From Pomphorhynchus laevis (lineage: Eukaryota > Acanthocephala > Palaeacanthocephala > Echinorhynchida > Pomphorhynchidae): a stretch of DNA of 64,000 bases. Location of the stretch: the NCBI GenBank assembly GCA_012934845.2, contig WNNJ02000336.1, positions 153,831 through 217,830 of the forward strand, in the 5' to 3' direction. Below the pieces are notes generated by a model. It did not search any database. It had not been told where the DNA came from and worked only from the letters and a program-made list of their open reading frames with translations. Positions 1-11,900 of this stretch are shown piece after piece. A program made the translations under genes and the position numbers. The number at the start of each line of letters is the position of its first letter. Within the stretch, counting starts at the first letter, position 1.

Positions 1-929
1 ATATGTATATTTAAAATATTAAATGTAAATATTATATATTTATCTTTAATAAAAATAAATATATGGTAGATATTTATATTTTATCGATAAGTACCTTAAC
101 GTTTTAAACTTTAATAGTATTTTAAACTCAAATAGATTGATAGTATTTTTGTTACGCAGTAAAAAATATATTTTTGTTTAAAAAAATATAATATTTTTTA
201 TTAGTACTGAAATTTCAAAGCATATTTAACACATTTTCTCAAATGTGTATCTACGATAAAGTAATAATATTACTTTATCGTAGATATTACTATCTACGAT
301 AGTAATATATACGATAAGGTTAGTTTCGCAGAATATCGAATTTGTAAACATTTCTATCAACTTTTTAAATTGTGATCAAACAAGTGATTATCGTTGATTA
401 ATTTATTGATTATCATTGATTATTCGATCCAATCTTTGATATGATCGATATACATTTGCTATCTCCAAAATAGAAAAGGTAGATATATTCATTTCTAAAT
501 TAATAGTCAGTTAGCGAACACATGTATAGAGTGTATATAGAGTTATGGATCAACGATGAGTTGTATATTTCAATTTGCTTAATCTATATGTCTCTTATGC
601 ACAGTTTTGTTCGTTCTTTATGATAGGTTCAATATTTTTAAGAGATTTATTTTATAAATCTCTGAATTTTTATAATATTATATTTATAATATTATATTTT
701 AATATTATAATATTATATTTTCTAAACATTATATTTATTTCTATAAATATCCCTTTGTCAACATATCGATAGGATCGATATACATTTGCTATCTCAATGA
801 TGGCTCATCTAATATAGACGCTAAAGTTGAATAGGATACCTTGTTAGATACAGCAACATACCGTTTTAAAAATATCCATTTTATTTTATCTAATAAAATA
901 AAATGTAATAAAATGCTTGAAATTTGACG
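1..929. other. AT-rich DNA without a recognisable gene
   Basis: No ORF here resembles a protein I know; open frames are low-complexity AT translations. The stretch holds a perfect palindrome (249-285) and a short direct repeat, ATCGATATACATTTGCTATC, near 443 and again near 775. Confidence 0.6.
249..285. repeat. 37-bp perfect palindrome
   Basis: Two 18-base arms starting ATCTACGATAAAG are exact reverse complements around a single central base. Part of the arm (ATCTACGATAG) recurs just downstream at about 291, so it may be the remnant of a small inverted-repeat unit. Confidence 0.8.
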
Positions 930-1900
930 TTGTGAGATCTGACCACACGGTAGATAAACCATAGCTCACAATCGACATCATTGAAGAATATCAATACAAC
1001 GTAGTATTTGGCGGAAGATAAAGCTGTGCTGCACTGGCTCGAGAAACAACTTTATCCTCAAAACATTCAATATGGTCAGAAAAAGTCTAACGACTGGTAA
1101 GCCTCATACCTAGATAACAAAATTGAGATACCGTCTGAAATGAAACACCATTAAAAGTTAGGGTGTTTTTTCTTGATAATCGACCTCCTACTCGAAATAC
1201 CACGACCTTAGTTTTATCAAGATTTAAAAGAAGACTGTTAGATCGACAATATTACTAAGCGCCATCTGTCCATTTCGGAAGAATAAATTACGAGATCATC
1301 TGGATATAACAAACACGATGATTTCGTGACTCTAATACAAGTTGATAGATCCGCTATAAATAAGCTGAAAAGTAGTGGGCTCAATGGGTATCCCTGAGGC
1401 ACACAAGTTAGCTGATGAAATGATTATGAAAGTTTTACACCATCGAATATCTGAATAAAATGTGACTTTAGTATTTCGCTTAGTACGCGACAATTGGGCC
1501 CCCGAAGACCAAGAAAAAAATTTATATTACGAAAAAGCAGACATCTGTTTACCAGATCAAATGCCTTCGTAAAATCAGGGAACATTACATACAGAGCCAC
1601 ATGTAAGACTCTACTATCTAGGACTTCCGTTCTCAAAATTGTAATTGCACTCATTGTTGAAAATAAAGGCCGAAATCTATGTAGCTATATGAGTAGAAAA
1701 TTGTGAACATACCTTAACAGACGGTGTGACTCTAAAGAAGCAAATAGCTTGTAGGTGTGACTGAGTATAGCAATACCCCTATAAATGTTCATGTCTCCAG
1801 AATTTCCCTTTCCTTTGTACAAAATCTTAAGAATGACATGCAGAAATCACAGACTTGACGTAATCTATTTTATCAGTCTTGCATTATAGGGCTTTCTTAT
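930..1900 (-). mobile_element. decayed LINE reverse transcriptase fragment
   Basis: Read on the minus strand, pieces in several frames follow the order of a non-LTR retrotransposon RT: YRGIA near 1765, DFTKAFDLVNR near 1580-1550, GLRGPNCRVLSEIL near 1500, QGYPLSPLLFSLF near 1390, a YPDD box where YADD is usual near 1300, then LDKTKVVVFR and a YLGM segment near 1200-1100. Frames change several times, so it is a dead fragment. Neither the 5' endonuclease nor a 3' end is visible. The exact LINE family is not certain. Confidence 0.75.
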
Positions 1901-3584
1901 TTATTTTAATAATGCTAAACCTTTAAATTTAGAAATATTTAAATAAATTTATATTTTTAAATGTTTATTGTCAGATTTTGCTTTATAGACTAATATATAA
2001 GTGGAAGTCAAATGCAATAATTATCTATATTTGCCAAACAGATTAATAAATTATATATTAAAAATCAAGGTTGGTATTATTATAGAGTCTCTGATAGAAC
2101 ATTTATGTTTATCGAAGAAATTTGCTTTAATCTAATTCGTCATTCATTTTATTATAAGTTTCGATTAACTAAAATAGTGTAGCATGGGAGGTAAATAAAG
2201 TCATATATTAAACAATAATTATTGAACAATAACAAAATTTCATTGAATACTAAGTTTTAAATAAATAGCTGAACTAATTACTTGTATACCTTATTTATCA
2301 AAATTTTTAAATACAACGACTTTAAATGAAAACTATACAAACGCTCCAGATCACAAATTTTGCACAAATCAGATCAGATAATTGAGTCTACGTATTTTAC
2401 ACTAAATGTAAATAAAATTAAAAATAAATAATAAATAATTATATAATATTTTATACAATATTATTTCTAATACTAAAATATGTTTATCCAGCTTAATATT
2501 TCTACTATAAATGCACATTTAAATAATAAATAATTATATAATATTTTATACAATATTATTTCTAATACTAAAATATGTTTATCCAGCTTAATATTTCTAC
2601 TATAAATGCACATTTAAATAATAAATAATTATAAATAATAAATAATTGTTATATAAGATGTTAATTTTTATATATAATTGTTATATAATAAATAATTGTA
2701 TCTAAGTTTTATCGTTATATTTGTATCAAGTCAACATTTGATAACTGAGTATACGTATTTTATACAATATATAAATTTATAGAATTTATATTTATGTCAA
2801 GTCAAAATTTAAAATTCAAATTTAAAATAAAAGTACATTTTTAGGAATTGACTAATAAATAACAGACGATGATCAGAATAATGTAATAAAAATGCTATAA
2901 AAATGAATTTATTTACATAAAATTTAATGTGCGCTTTAAAATACCTCTAAGAATTGTATCAGATAACTGAGTCTAGGTATTTTAAAATATCTATAAAATT
3001 TAAAATAAAAGTCAATTTTTATTAATTGACTAGTAAATATTAATTAATTTATATTAATTGTTATTAATATTATTTAATATTAATATTTATTATTGAATAT
3101 TTAAATGCTATATTTTATGCTTTTTTGCATATGTACAACCGCAATACATATACTTTAGATATATTTTTTAATGATCACTCTACAAAACATGGAAACCTTT
3201 AGAGCAAATAAATTACCATTAGTTGACCATTAATCATTATTAGTTGACTGCTATAATTATAAGTGGTTTACGCTATTCGGATCAGTTATTTTTTACCGTA
3301 ACCCCTTCGAGCACGATTAAGTTCATTAAAATAAATACTCGGCTTATCTTCTTTTCGTGTGCTAGCGAAAATACCAGGCGACATTAACCGCAACATATAA
3401 AATCCGCTAATAAACTGCACTATAAATCGATAATTGCCTCTAATCAAGTCAGTATTTATTGAAAATTGTTTAAAAACTAATATTTTTTTTATCACATTCA
3501 CTTATTTTAAGGTGGAAATTGAAAATATTGATATCTAAACAATCAATAATTTCTGTATAATAAGTTAGTTTTTTAATTTAAAAC
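1901..3584. other. AT-rich intergenic DNA with scattered PLE terminal motifs
   Basis: No gene seen. The motif AACTGAGTCTACGTATTTTA or close variants, which marks the outer end of the Penelope-like 3' tails elsewhere in the window, occurs near 2380, 2740 and 2960, so much of this stretch is probably decayed PLE tail. The 71-aa minus-strand frame at 3286-3501 has no support. Confidence 0.45.
2421..2615. repeat. 95-bp tandem duplication
   Basis: The segment beginning TTATTTCTAATACTAAAATA at 2461 recurs at 2556 with essentially no differences, giving two tandem units of about 95 bp inside AT-rich DNA. The near identity implies a recent duplication. Confidence 0.8.
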
Positions 3585-4290
3585 ATCAGATCAGATAAAT
3601 GAGTATACGTATTTTATACAATATAAATAAAAATAAAGATAAATAATAAATATTACATAATATTTCTTACAACTAATATTTATATAAAGTTAAAATAAAA
3701 AAAATAAAATTTAAAATAAAGTCAATTTTTCTGAATTGTTCGAAAAATCATCAGGAGTAACTGCTATGCTATCAGGTTTCGGCCTCTATTCTCCGACCCA
3801 TCATAGCAATGGGGTTAATACTTGCAAATAAGGTATTTAATCTGATGAAATGTGATTATTTAGTATACCTTATTCTAGTACAAAGTATATTATTTATAAA
3901 ATATTCATAAAACATTTACGCTTTATAGTTTAAATAAATTTCTAGTAATATTTTTGTTGATTTATGTATATATTTTTATATATTGTGAATTTAATATTTT
4001 TATAATAACTTGTTGATTTGTTCATTTAAAAAGTAAGAACTTACTTATTTCTAAAGCATTTTTCACTGATTAAGCTTGTCCATAATTTGAATATACGTCG
4101 ATTAGTTTGATTATTTCAAATAATTTAAAATTAATTAAATAAATTAATAAATTAATTTGATTATTAAATAAAATAAAATAAATTAAATAAAATTTGATTA
4201 TCTAATGTACCTTATTCTAATACAAAGTATATTATGTATTATCCATCCATAAAAAATTTCCAGTCTAAGAGTTTAAATTTATTTTTAATT
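3585..4290 (-). mobile_element. Penelope-like element 3' end fragment
   Basis: Minus-strand order: the end of the RT reading frame near 4290-4240, the 3' UTR phrase found in other copies (AATACAAAGTATATTAT on the plus strand near 4220 and 3880), the GC-rich structured core at 3748-3815, and the terminal ACGTATTTTATACAA motif near 3610. An AT-rich stretch at about 3900-4190 interrupts it. The element is 5'-truncated. Confidence 0.7.
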
Positions 4291-5343
4291 ATATTTTGTT
4301 TTGTTTTAAACTCTGATTTTTATTCAATCATCAGTGTCTATTGCATCCAATTAATTTATACATAACTTGTTTAATTAAGCATAACTTGTCTAATATCTGT
4401 CTTTATTTACCAATTATGCTACCACTTAAGTGACACTTTAATCGAAGTCTGTACATAAGTGCCTTGTAAACAAGATCTTACTTTTGTTTAAACCATAAAT
4501 GTAATTTTGACACACTTTTAACGAACTCTCAGAAATACTGTATTCATCAATTCTAAGAGTTGACCATACCGCGTTACACTGAGTGTGAACTCAAGGTGTA
4601 TTTCTAAATATTATTTACGTTCAAAAAAATTTTGATTTTTTCAACGCTTAAACTTTACATTGAGTATCATTTAAATTCAGTAAAGTTTACCAAACTCGCT
4701 AATTGTAACTGTCGTATTTCTAAATATTAGTTTTGATCTTAACTAGATTACACCTAAACTTTAAAATTACAAATTTGGTAAAATTGCAAAATTAAATAAT
4801 TTTATTAAATATTTAATAATAAATTAATAGCTAAATTAATTAGCTTATTCTTAATTATCACGTTTTCACATATCTTCTGGCAAAATTAAATTAAATAATT
4901 TCGCAGAGTATTAATTTAATAATTATATAATAATTATTTAATAATCATTTGTTAACTTGATGTTTACTTCATATACAACTTAAGAATTTTTTATTGTAAA
5001 AGAATTCTTTATTCAATTATTATAATATAAAAATTTATTAACCCTAACTTTTAATTATCTTTGAAATATATCTTATCCACATATATTGTTTAATTGAATT
5101 ATATACTATTTTTATTCACCATATAAAGCAAAACACCCCTATTCATTTTATGAAAGTAAATTTTGGCTTAATTAATAAATATTTTTTAATTATCACGTTA
5201 CCTGGCAAAATTAATAGTTCTAATTGTGCATTTACATCAGGTATTTGATTAGCTAGTAAGTTATAATGCCTTATCAATAAACACAATTTAAAAAGCGAAA
5301 AGTAATAAAAACGTAAAGTAAAATAAAAAACGGAAAACATATT
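4291..5343. other. AT-rich DNA, nothing recognised
   Basis: Only low-complexity AT-rich sequence is visible. The two overlapping minus-strand frames at 5143-5486 are unsupported readings next to the better candidate frame at 5344-5575. Confidence 0.5.
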
Positions 5344-5575
5344 CTAAAAGTCTTCGTTTGTGTTTGATTCACTAATTGATGGTTGATCGTCGTTGTCAAG
5401 GTAAATTCTGTCGCGTCGCATATTAAGTGCATGAATTGACGCTGTATGCAAAGATAACGGCTTCGAAACGCTTTTGATTGAATCATTTGTTGATAATTGA
5501 ATCATTTGTAGAAGCTCAGTAGGTTTTTGCCTCATCAGAAGAAGAACTAGAGATTGTACCATGGTTCCAGTGTCA
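5344..5575 (-). CDS. possible 3'-terminal exon, product unknown
   Basis: A minus-strand open stretch of about 77 codons ends in a TAG at 5344 and reads ...ESLLSDTGTMVQSLV...TELLQMIQLS...LNMRRDRIYLDNDD...NEDF. Its base composition is visibly richer in G and C than the DNA on both sides and the peptide looks like ordinary protein rather than AT-driven sequence. A stop lies just upstream in frame near 5585, with a possible but weak acceptor (AAAG) near 5576, so if real it would be a last exon. I do not recognise the family and could not place any partner exon in the window. It could also be a transposon or retrocopy fragment. Confidence 0.25.
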
Positions 5576-5944
5576 GATAAAAGTGATTCGACTTTGGCCC
5601 ATTATAGAAACCTTTATAGCTCCGGGGGTTATATTGTGAAAGTTGTATGCACGACTATGAGATAGTGGCGACTTTGAACATTGAAGTGTTAACCAGTCTT
5701 ATAATTTTATTTCATCAGATGATTCCATGTTTCATACCCAACATATCGAAGATAGTGACTTACTAAATAGATTATCATTATTAAGATGGTTTTATCTCAA
5801 ATATACATTTCAATCTATTACCTATTACTATATAATATAGAGATAAAATATAATATTATATAATCTTTATAGTAATTTATAAAATTTATATTGTATTGTT
5901 AACATAGCATATTATAGAAGAATATAATATAATATAACAATATA
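5576..5944. other. noncoding, nothing recognised
   Basis: Short mixed-composition stretch followed by AT-rich repeats (TATAATAT-type) that abut the 3' end of the LINE on its right. Confidence 0.4.
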
Positions 5945-7880
5945 ATATTGTTCCCTCAATAACAATATCCCAAGATACTTGAAATCATCCACATCAGGAA
6001 GAACATTATCCCGAATCCTAATTGACATTGGCACCTGAATCCGAAACGAACACATGGAGAGTCTTGGAGGTACTAACAAACATTCCTATTGCTTGTCATT
6101 CCATCGTAAATCGATTTAGTAGGCATTGTAAGTTCTCAGGACAAGAAACCAACAAGGCAACATTATCTGCATAAAGCAGAGATGGTATCCTGATAGAACT
6201 GACTTAAGACCGACATCCGTCAGGGCAGCCGACTCGTAATTTTGCCCATGTAAACAAGTAACAAAAGTGGATACAAAGGACAATACTGACGAAACCCAAC
6301 GCCTACTGTAAATGATTCAGACTTCCTACCTAGAACACGAACACAACTCACTCTTTGTTCATACAAAGAAGCTACCGCTATCCGAAGATAGTGTGGTACT
6401 CCATACTTCCTTAGTACCTCTCACAACCTCCGTCGCGGTACTCGATCGAACGTCTTCTCCAAATCTACAAATCACATGTAGACCGGTTGAGCGTACTCCT
6501 AAGACTGTTCAAGGATATTTGAGAGAGTAAAGAGCTGATCCGTAGTTCCACGAACTGGACGAAATCCGCATTGTTCATCTTTCAACTGTTCCTCAACTAT
6601 ATGCCGTATCCTTAACTCAAGAATCCAGGCAAATAACTTACCAGTTTGGCTAAGAAGAGTGATGCCCCGATAATTGGAACACGCTCTTCGGTCACCTTTC
6701 ATAAAGATCGGTACCACCACCCTAGTTTGTCACTCACTAGGGACCTTGCCTGACTTCAATACAACGTTGAAGATCCGTGTTCTCCCAAACACTCTTTTCC
6801 AAGTGCTCCTGTCGCTACCAACATGTGCATTGAAGTCATCCAATAGAACGAGGGAATTTCCAACAAGAGTACTATCAAGCAGAGCCTGAAGATCTTCCAC
6901 GAAGGCTGCGTATTCTGAGATAATATTTGGAGCATACGCACACACAACAGTTATTCCCCTTTTCCTCTTTGACTAAAAGTCTCAGAGACGCCAGCCTTTC
7001 GTTCATTGGGTTAAACCTCTCTACCACGAACGACAACCGGTGACTTGTAAATATCTCTACACCCACATATTGTCGCTTTCCGTTGTTAACTCCCAAATAG
7101 TTCAAGGTTCAGCCTTGATCAAAAAGTTTATTCCGGTTCTAGAACAGTGAAGATAAGTCACTTCGACTATTTCAAGACTGAAGCGAACTATCTCTTTTAT
7201 TAATTATGGTTCGTTCCCCGCCAGCGAGATGACATTCCACGTTTCTACATGAAGGCTATTCCGCTCCGGATGTTGATGCCTATTTCGCTGTATCCGTACA
7301 ACTGCCTGGTCACACGGCACCCGACAATGAAAACTCCTCTGGTCAGTGGTGAGTTGACCATTGTTCTTCGCACTTGATTTATTTCTTGTAAATTTGTTGC
7401 TTGTCATTTTCATTATCTTTATTTTGTTTGTTCGGTTATCTCCCGTTCCCGATATCCTTTGATGACCCAACATCGCTAATGTAAGAAAACAGGTCACCAT
7501 ATTATCTTACACCTTTTCGTCCATTGTCCAATATGCCATTCGAGTCATCGTAGTAATTTTGCTTGTTCGGCTATCTACCGTTGTCAATATCCTTTGATAA
7601 TCCAAAATCGCTACTGTAAGGAAACAGGCATCCGTGACTTTCTTCCGCCTTTTCGTCCATTGTCTAATTCACCGTTGGAGTCATCAGCGGGATCTAAGAT
7701 AGTCTATGAAAGGACTATCACTATTACTGATGCAAGCGGCCAATTATTTAGTCGTTGATCGACAAATGTCGAACATAGGTTGCTTGGGCCGCTTTACGAA
7801 GAGGCTAATTGGCAATAGATGCTAGCTTAATACTTAATCGACTGGCACCTAGCGGCCCTAGTAGTTACAGGCGAAATATC
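5945..7880 (-). mobile_element. decayed RTE/Rex-like LINE (APE endonuclease plus RT)
   Basis: The element runs right to left. Its 5' part (7880-7430) contains a roughly 125-bp repeat twice (near 7435 and 7560), followed by a readable N-terminal frame (7500-7204) that ends ETWNVISLAGNEP, the start of an apurinic-type endonuclease. Next come CAYAPNIISEYAAF and LDDFNAHVGSDRSTWKRVFG (6945-6760), then RT motifs CSNYRGITLLSQTGKLFAW and QCGFRPVRGTTDQLFTL (6720-6500), and finally LLYADNVALLVSCPENLQ (near 6180), with YADN in place of YADD. The frame shifts several times and the 3' end is cut near 5945. It is clearly richer in GC than its surroundings. The assignment to an RTE/Rex-like family rests on these motifs. 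Confidence 0.85.
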
Positions 7881-10800
7881 AAAATAATTTTGTATTTACA
7901 TTTTACCTTATAGTTCCTGATAATAATATATAATAATATATAAAATTATATATAAAATTATATATAATATAATAATATATAATAATATATAAAATTTATA
8001 TTGCGTTTTTAATATTATATATTATTCATATTTTTAAACAAATATTATTTTACAATTTATATACAGAAAATACCGCTGTTAGAATAAAATCAATTTATGA
8101 AGTTTAGACCGTTAACTCTATCCATTTGATATCGCAATCGTAAATGTATCGATTTATAAGTTATTTGATACCATAATGCAGATTTTAATATTAAAGTTAT
8201 CACTATAAATTAAAATACGAAAATAAAAAAATAAAATTTTAAATTTTATTCGAGAATCAGGAAAAGTTAAAATGTTAAATCGTTTTTATTCTGATAATGT
8301 TCGAAATTTTTTCAAACAAAATCTTAGTGTCCTTCATTTGCTGATTTATATTCTATTATGAGTGTATAGATTTTGCACTGAAACAGTTAGAAACGTTCTT
8401 ATATTATATCATATTCAACGAACGTTTTATAAGAATTTTTTTAATTTCAATACCTTTTGAAACATTAAACATAAATAAAATTAATGCTACCTCTATATAT
8501 TAAATGGAGGTAGCGGTATATTTGCAACAAACTATTTGGATAGTTAATTTATTTACTCATGTCCTGGCTTTTCTCCCTGAGAATGAAAAAATAATTTTAT
8601 TTGTAAATTTTCGTAGATGCAATTAACCTCTTCAGACAAAATATTTTGTCTGAAGTGGATTTGTGTTTGATTAAACAACAAAGCATTTATTTGCTTTTGA
8701 TACTCGTAAAAAAGCCAAAACGATTAATTTTACTACTAAAATAATATCATTTCCGTGATTTATTTACATTGGACCAATTTTGCTATTTAGAGAATCCTTT
8801 ATTTATATAATTATATATTAAATTTCTAAATTTGATAGATATATATTAAAAGTTCTTATAATTTGAGGTCAACAGATAAATTGAGATAGTCAAAATTATC
8901 TCAAAATTTAGACAATAAATCCATCAACAATTGGAGAAAAATCAGATCGGGTAACTGAAACTGCGCATCACATTATTTGATTTTTTTTATTAATAATACA
9001 ATTTATGATAATTTTATTTTGTAGTGATGTATAATTTTATATATTACATTTTAAGTAATTATATTCAGATCATGATTAAGTTTAAATTTTATTTTTATTA
9101 AATTTATATATTAAAAAATTAAAAATATTATATTATTTTAAATATTATACAGAAATAACATACAAAACTTGTCAGAAAGTGATAGAAACAGAAAATATAA
9201 ATGGTTGATGATGGGATCCACATACTATTGTGGACCATTAATGTCCGTCTATATATAGTTGTATATATTATACAATTGTATATTATAATTATATATTATA
9301 CAATTATACAATTATATACAGTATAATTGCACAATTATACAATTATATATTATATATTGTATAAATTTTAATTATAAAATCTAAATTTATTATATTAAAA
9401 ATGTATTTATTTCAAAGTTTTTTTTATTATTTTAATTAAAACAAGTTTGAAAGTTTCAATTTGTAAATTTTAAAGTCATTGTGAAAATAGCGACGATCAC
9501 CAAATTAAGACTAACAACCTTATCGAATTTAATAAATCATAATCCGTACCTTTTAATCTGAAATTAAGTGTTGGTTAATAACAAATATTTATTTTTTATA
9601 ATTTAAAATCATTAAAGGTCAGATGTGGTCAGATGTGGTCAGATGATTTCGCACTGAAATACTTTAGTAGCTGCCGTATATTATCTCATATTCAACGAAA
9701 TCTTTATAAATAATTAAATAAGCAGTTAAATAAAATGGGTTTTCTTAATTAAATACTTCTCGAAACATTAATCATGAATAAGATTACTACTACAATTACC
9801 ACTATACGCAATAATCATTATGTAATTATATTTAAATACATTTATAATCATTGTAGGTCAGATGTACTTCATTTTAGATCGTACTGGGTACTAGTTTTCA
9901 AGGACTTACGTAATAGTGAATGCTAAGGTGCTTCCGAGTTATTCTCTATTGAATACGAATAGGAGTACAAAACAAATATGCTTGACGTATTGTTTAACTT
10001 TATGTGGGCATGCATTTAGACATTTAAATAAAAAATTAAGAAAACAACTTAATGATCTTTGATTATATATCGGAAGTTAACAATATCACAAATCTGCACA
10101 TTACATTTAAGTAATGTATTTTAAGGTTTTGAAAATATACTTTTTCAATAATGGGAAGTATTCTAGAAAATGAGAAGTTGATAGCTTATCTAGAGCAAAA
10201 ACTTTTTATAATGAAAATGTAGGCGTGAAGTTTTTTACGGGTCATAGACTTTCTCAAGTTTAAAGAATTTTGTTTGATGTCTGAAAGATCACATTTGAAG
10301 TTTGGATAGTTTTCAGCAACATAACAATGAAAAACAAACGATTTCTTGAAATGATCCTTCCACACTTTTATGTAACAACTGTGCATTTTTCATAACTGCG
10401 ATTAATTTTGGTATATATATGTTTGCATGTGCATTCAGTATACCTGCATATACATAAACGTTAAACAGTTTGCAAAAGCGGTGTTAACATAAATTTTGCA
10501 TGACTCATCAATTATACCACCACATATGTTATAATTTAATGTTTTTTTATTGTATGTGTTTAACATCTAAATTAATTTACACAGCTGTTATTTGAAGTAA
10601 AAAATCGCTACTAAAGATTTTTTTTAAAAAGAATGAGTATTTCCCTTTCGTCATACCCATCGTAGTATTCCAAGGAAATATCAATTTGTTAAAGTATATA
10701 TACTAATTTATCATTATTTACCAAAGTATTTCCGTTGCCTACACTATTGACGTAGGGTTTTATGCAAATCTCAATTTTTGCTTTAGGATTTCTACTTATT

Positions 10801-11219
10801 TGAGTTTAGCACACTATACTTTGCTCTAATATTTTAGTTTAGTATTGGCAGCTTTAAAACTTAAAAGTAATCTAAGTAAATCACAAAGTTTCATCTGCTT
10901 TGTTTTAACTATTAAAGCGTCAAATAATCTTTTGCATACAAGGGATGGATTAGCTAGCAATCTTTTCTCGTTATGATCCATAGCAATTTTTTTAATCGAT
11001 AATTATATTGACTTTTGGCCTAGAAGTCGTCAGAACCTAATATTCAAAAGACAGATGTTTTGTGCTGATTAAAAAGTTGGCAGTTATCCTTTACTGTTTA
11101 AATAGTGGGCCAAATAGCTCAAAGCTGAATCGATATAGGTAGAATGAGTTTTCATATATAGTTAAGACTTACCACCATGGCGTGACCAGAGGAAGCACAA
11201 TTCAGACTGAAATGTAGAA
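7881..11219. other. AT-rich intergenic DNA, no supported gene
   Basis: Long low-complexity stretches (for example TATATAATT and ACAATTATA arrays near 7920-8000 and 9250-9360). The 66-aa minus-strand frame at 10186-10386 has fairly protein-like composition but no recognisable motif and no splice context, so it is not called. Confidence 0.5.
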
Positions 11220-11580
11220 ATTAATTAACTAATTAAATACTTTGTATCAAGTATATACCATGTGTATATAAAATATATACTAAATACTCTGTAATTAAAT
11301 ACTTCGTATCAAGCATATATTAAATACTTTGTATTTAAATACTTTGTATCAAGTATATATCAAGTTTATATTAAATACTGTAATTGAAAATAGGTATATA
11401 TCATGTATATATCAGGTATATATTAAGTACTATGTAATTATATATGCTTAATAGAAATTAAGTCATTATTATGGGATTATGATTACCTATAAACAATAAA
11501 ATAATATTTTTACACATTGATTGTTGTGCCCTTCACCAATATTTTACGTTTAATATAGATTAACGTAGAAGTTTATTACT
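11220..11580. repeat. dispersed repeat, copy 1
   Basis: A run of ATCAAGTATATATCATGT-like phrases is followed by TTTACACATTGATTGTTGTG and CCCTTCACCAATATTTTACG. The same order of segments recurs at 13985-14270, showing one repeat family about 250 bp or longer; the family is not identified. Confidence 0.6.
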
Positions 11581-11639
11581 TATATTAATATTACATAATT
11601 TAAATTATGTAATTATGTAAATATTATTAATATTTCTTA

Positions 11640-11900
11640 ATATTTTTATATTTAGTTAATTTTGAAATGAGTTTTATCTACGGTAAAATTATGGGTCAAG
11701 GATTATGGGGCCGAAACCTGATAATATAGCAGTTCCTCCTGATGACCTTTAATCTTTATTATGCTACATCGTATGTTATTTATCAGTCAATTCTGACAAA
11801 CTGACTTTTGCTTTAAATTTCGATTTAAAATTTTAACTTCATATAAATATAAATTGTATGAAATCTTTTATATAATTATTTATTATTTATCTTTATTTTC
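11640..11900 (+). mobile_element. Penelope-like element 3' tail fragment
   Basis: Contains the structured core in a partly decayed form (GGGGCCGAAACCTGATAATA near 11707, then TTCCTCCTGATGACC near 11733), followed by the usual tail phrases TTATTTATCAGTCAATTCTG and a GACTTTTGCTTTAAAT segment. No coding part is left. Confidence 0.7.

Noticed and set aside
1395-1420. CTGATGAAATGAT, a possible hammerhead box
   Set aside because: It is part of the LINE RT coding text read on the other strand, with no GAAAC or pairing partners nearby; a single 7-base box is expected several times by chance.
3286-3501. 71-aa minus-strand ORF
   Set aside because: No motif, no partner exon; the surrounding DNA is repeat tail material.
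10186-10386. 66-aa minus-strand ORF
   Set aside because: Composition is fairly protein-like, but I found no family motif, no neighbouring exon and no repeat partner, so I cannot support it.
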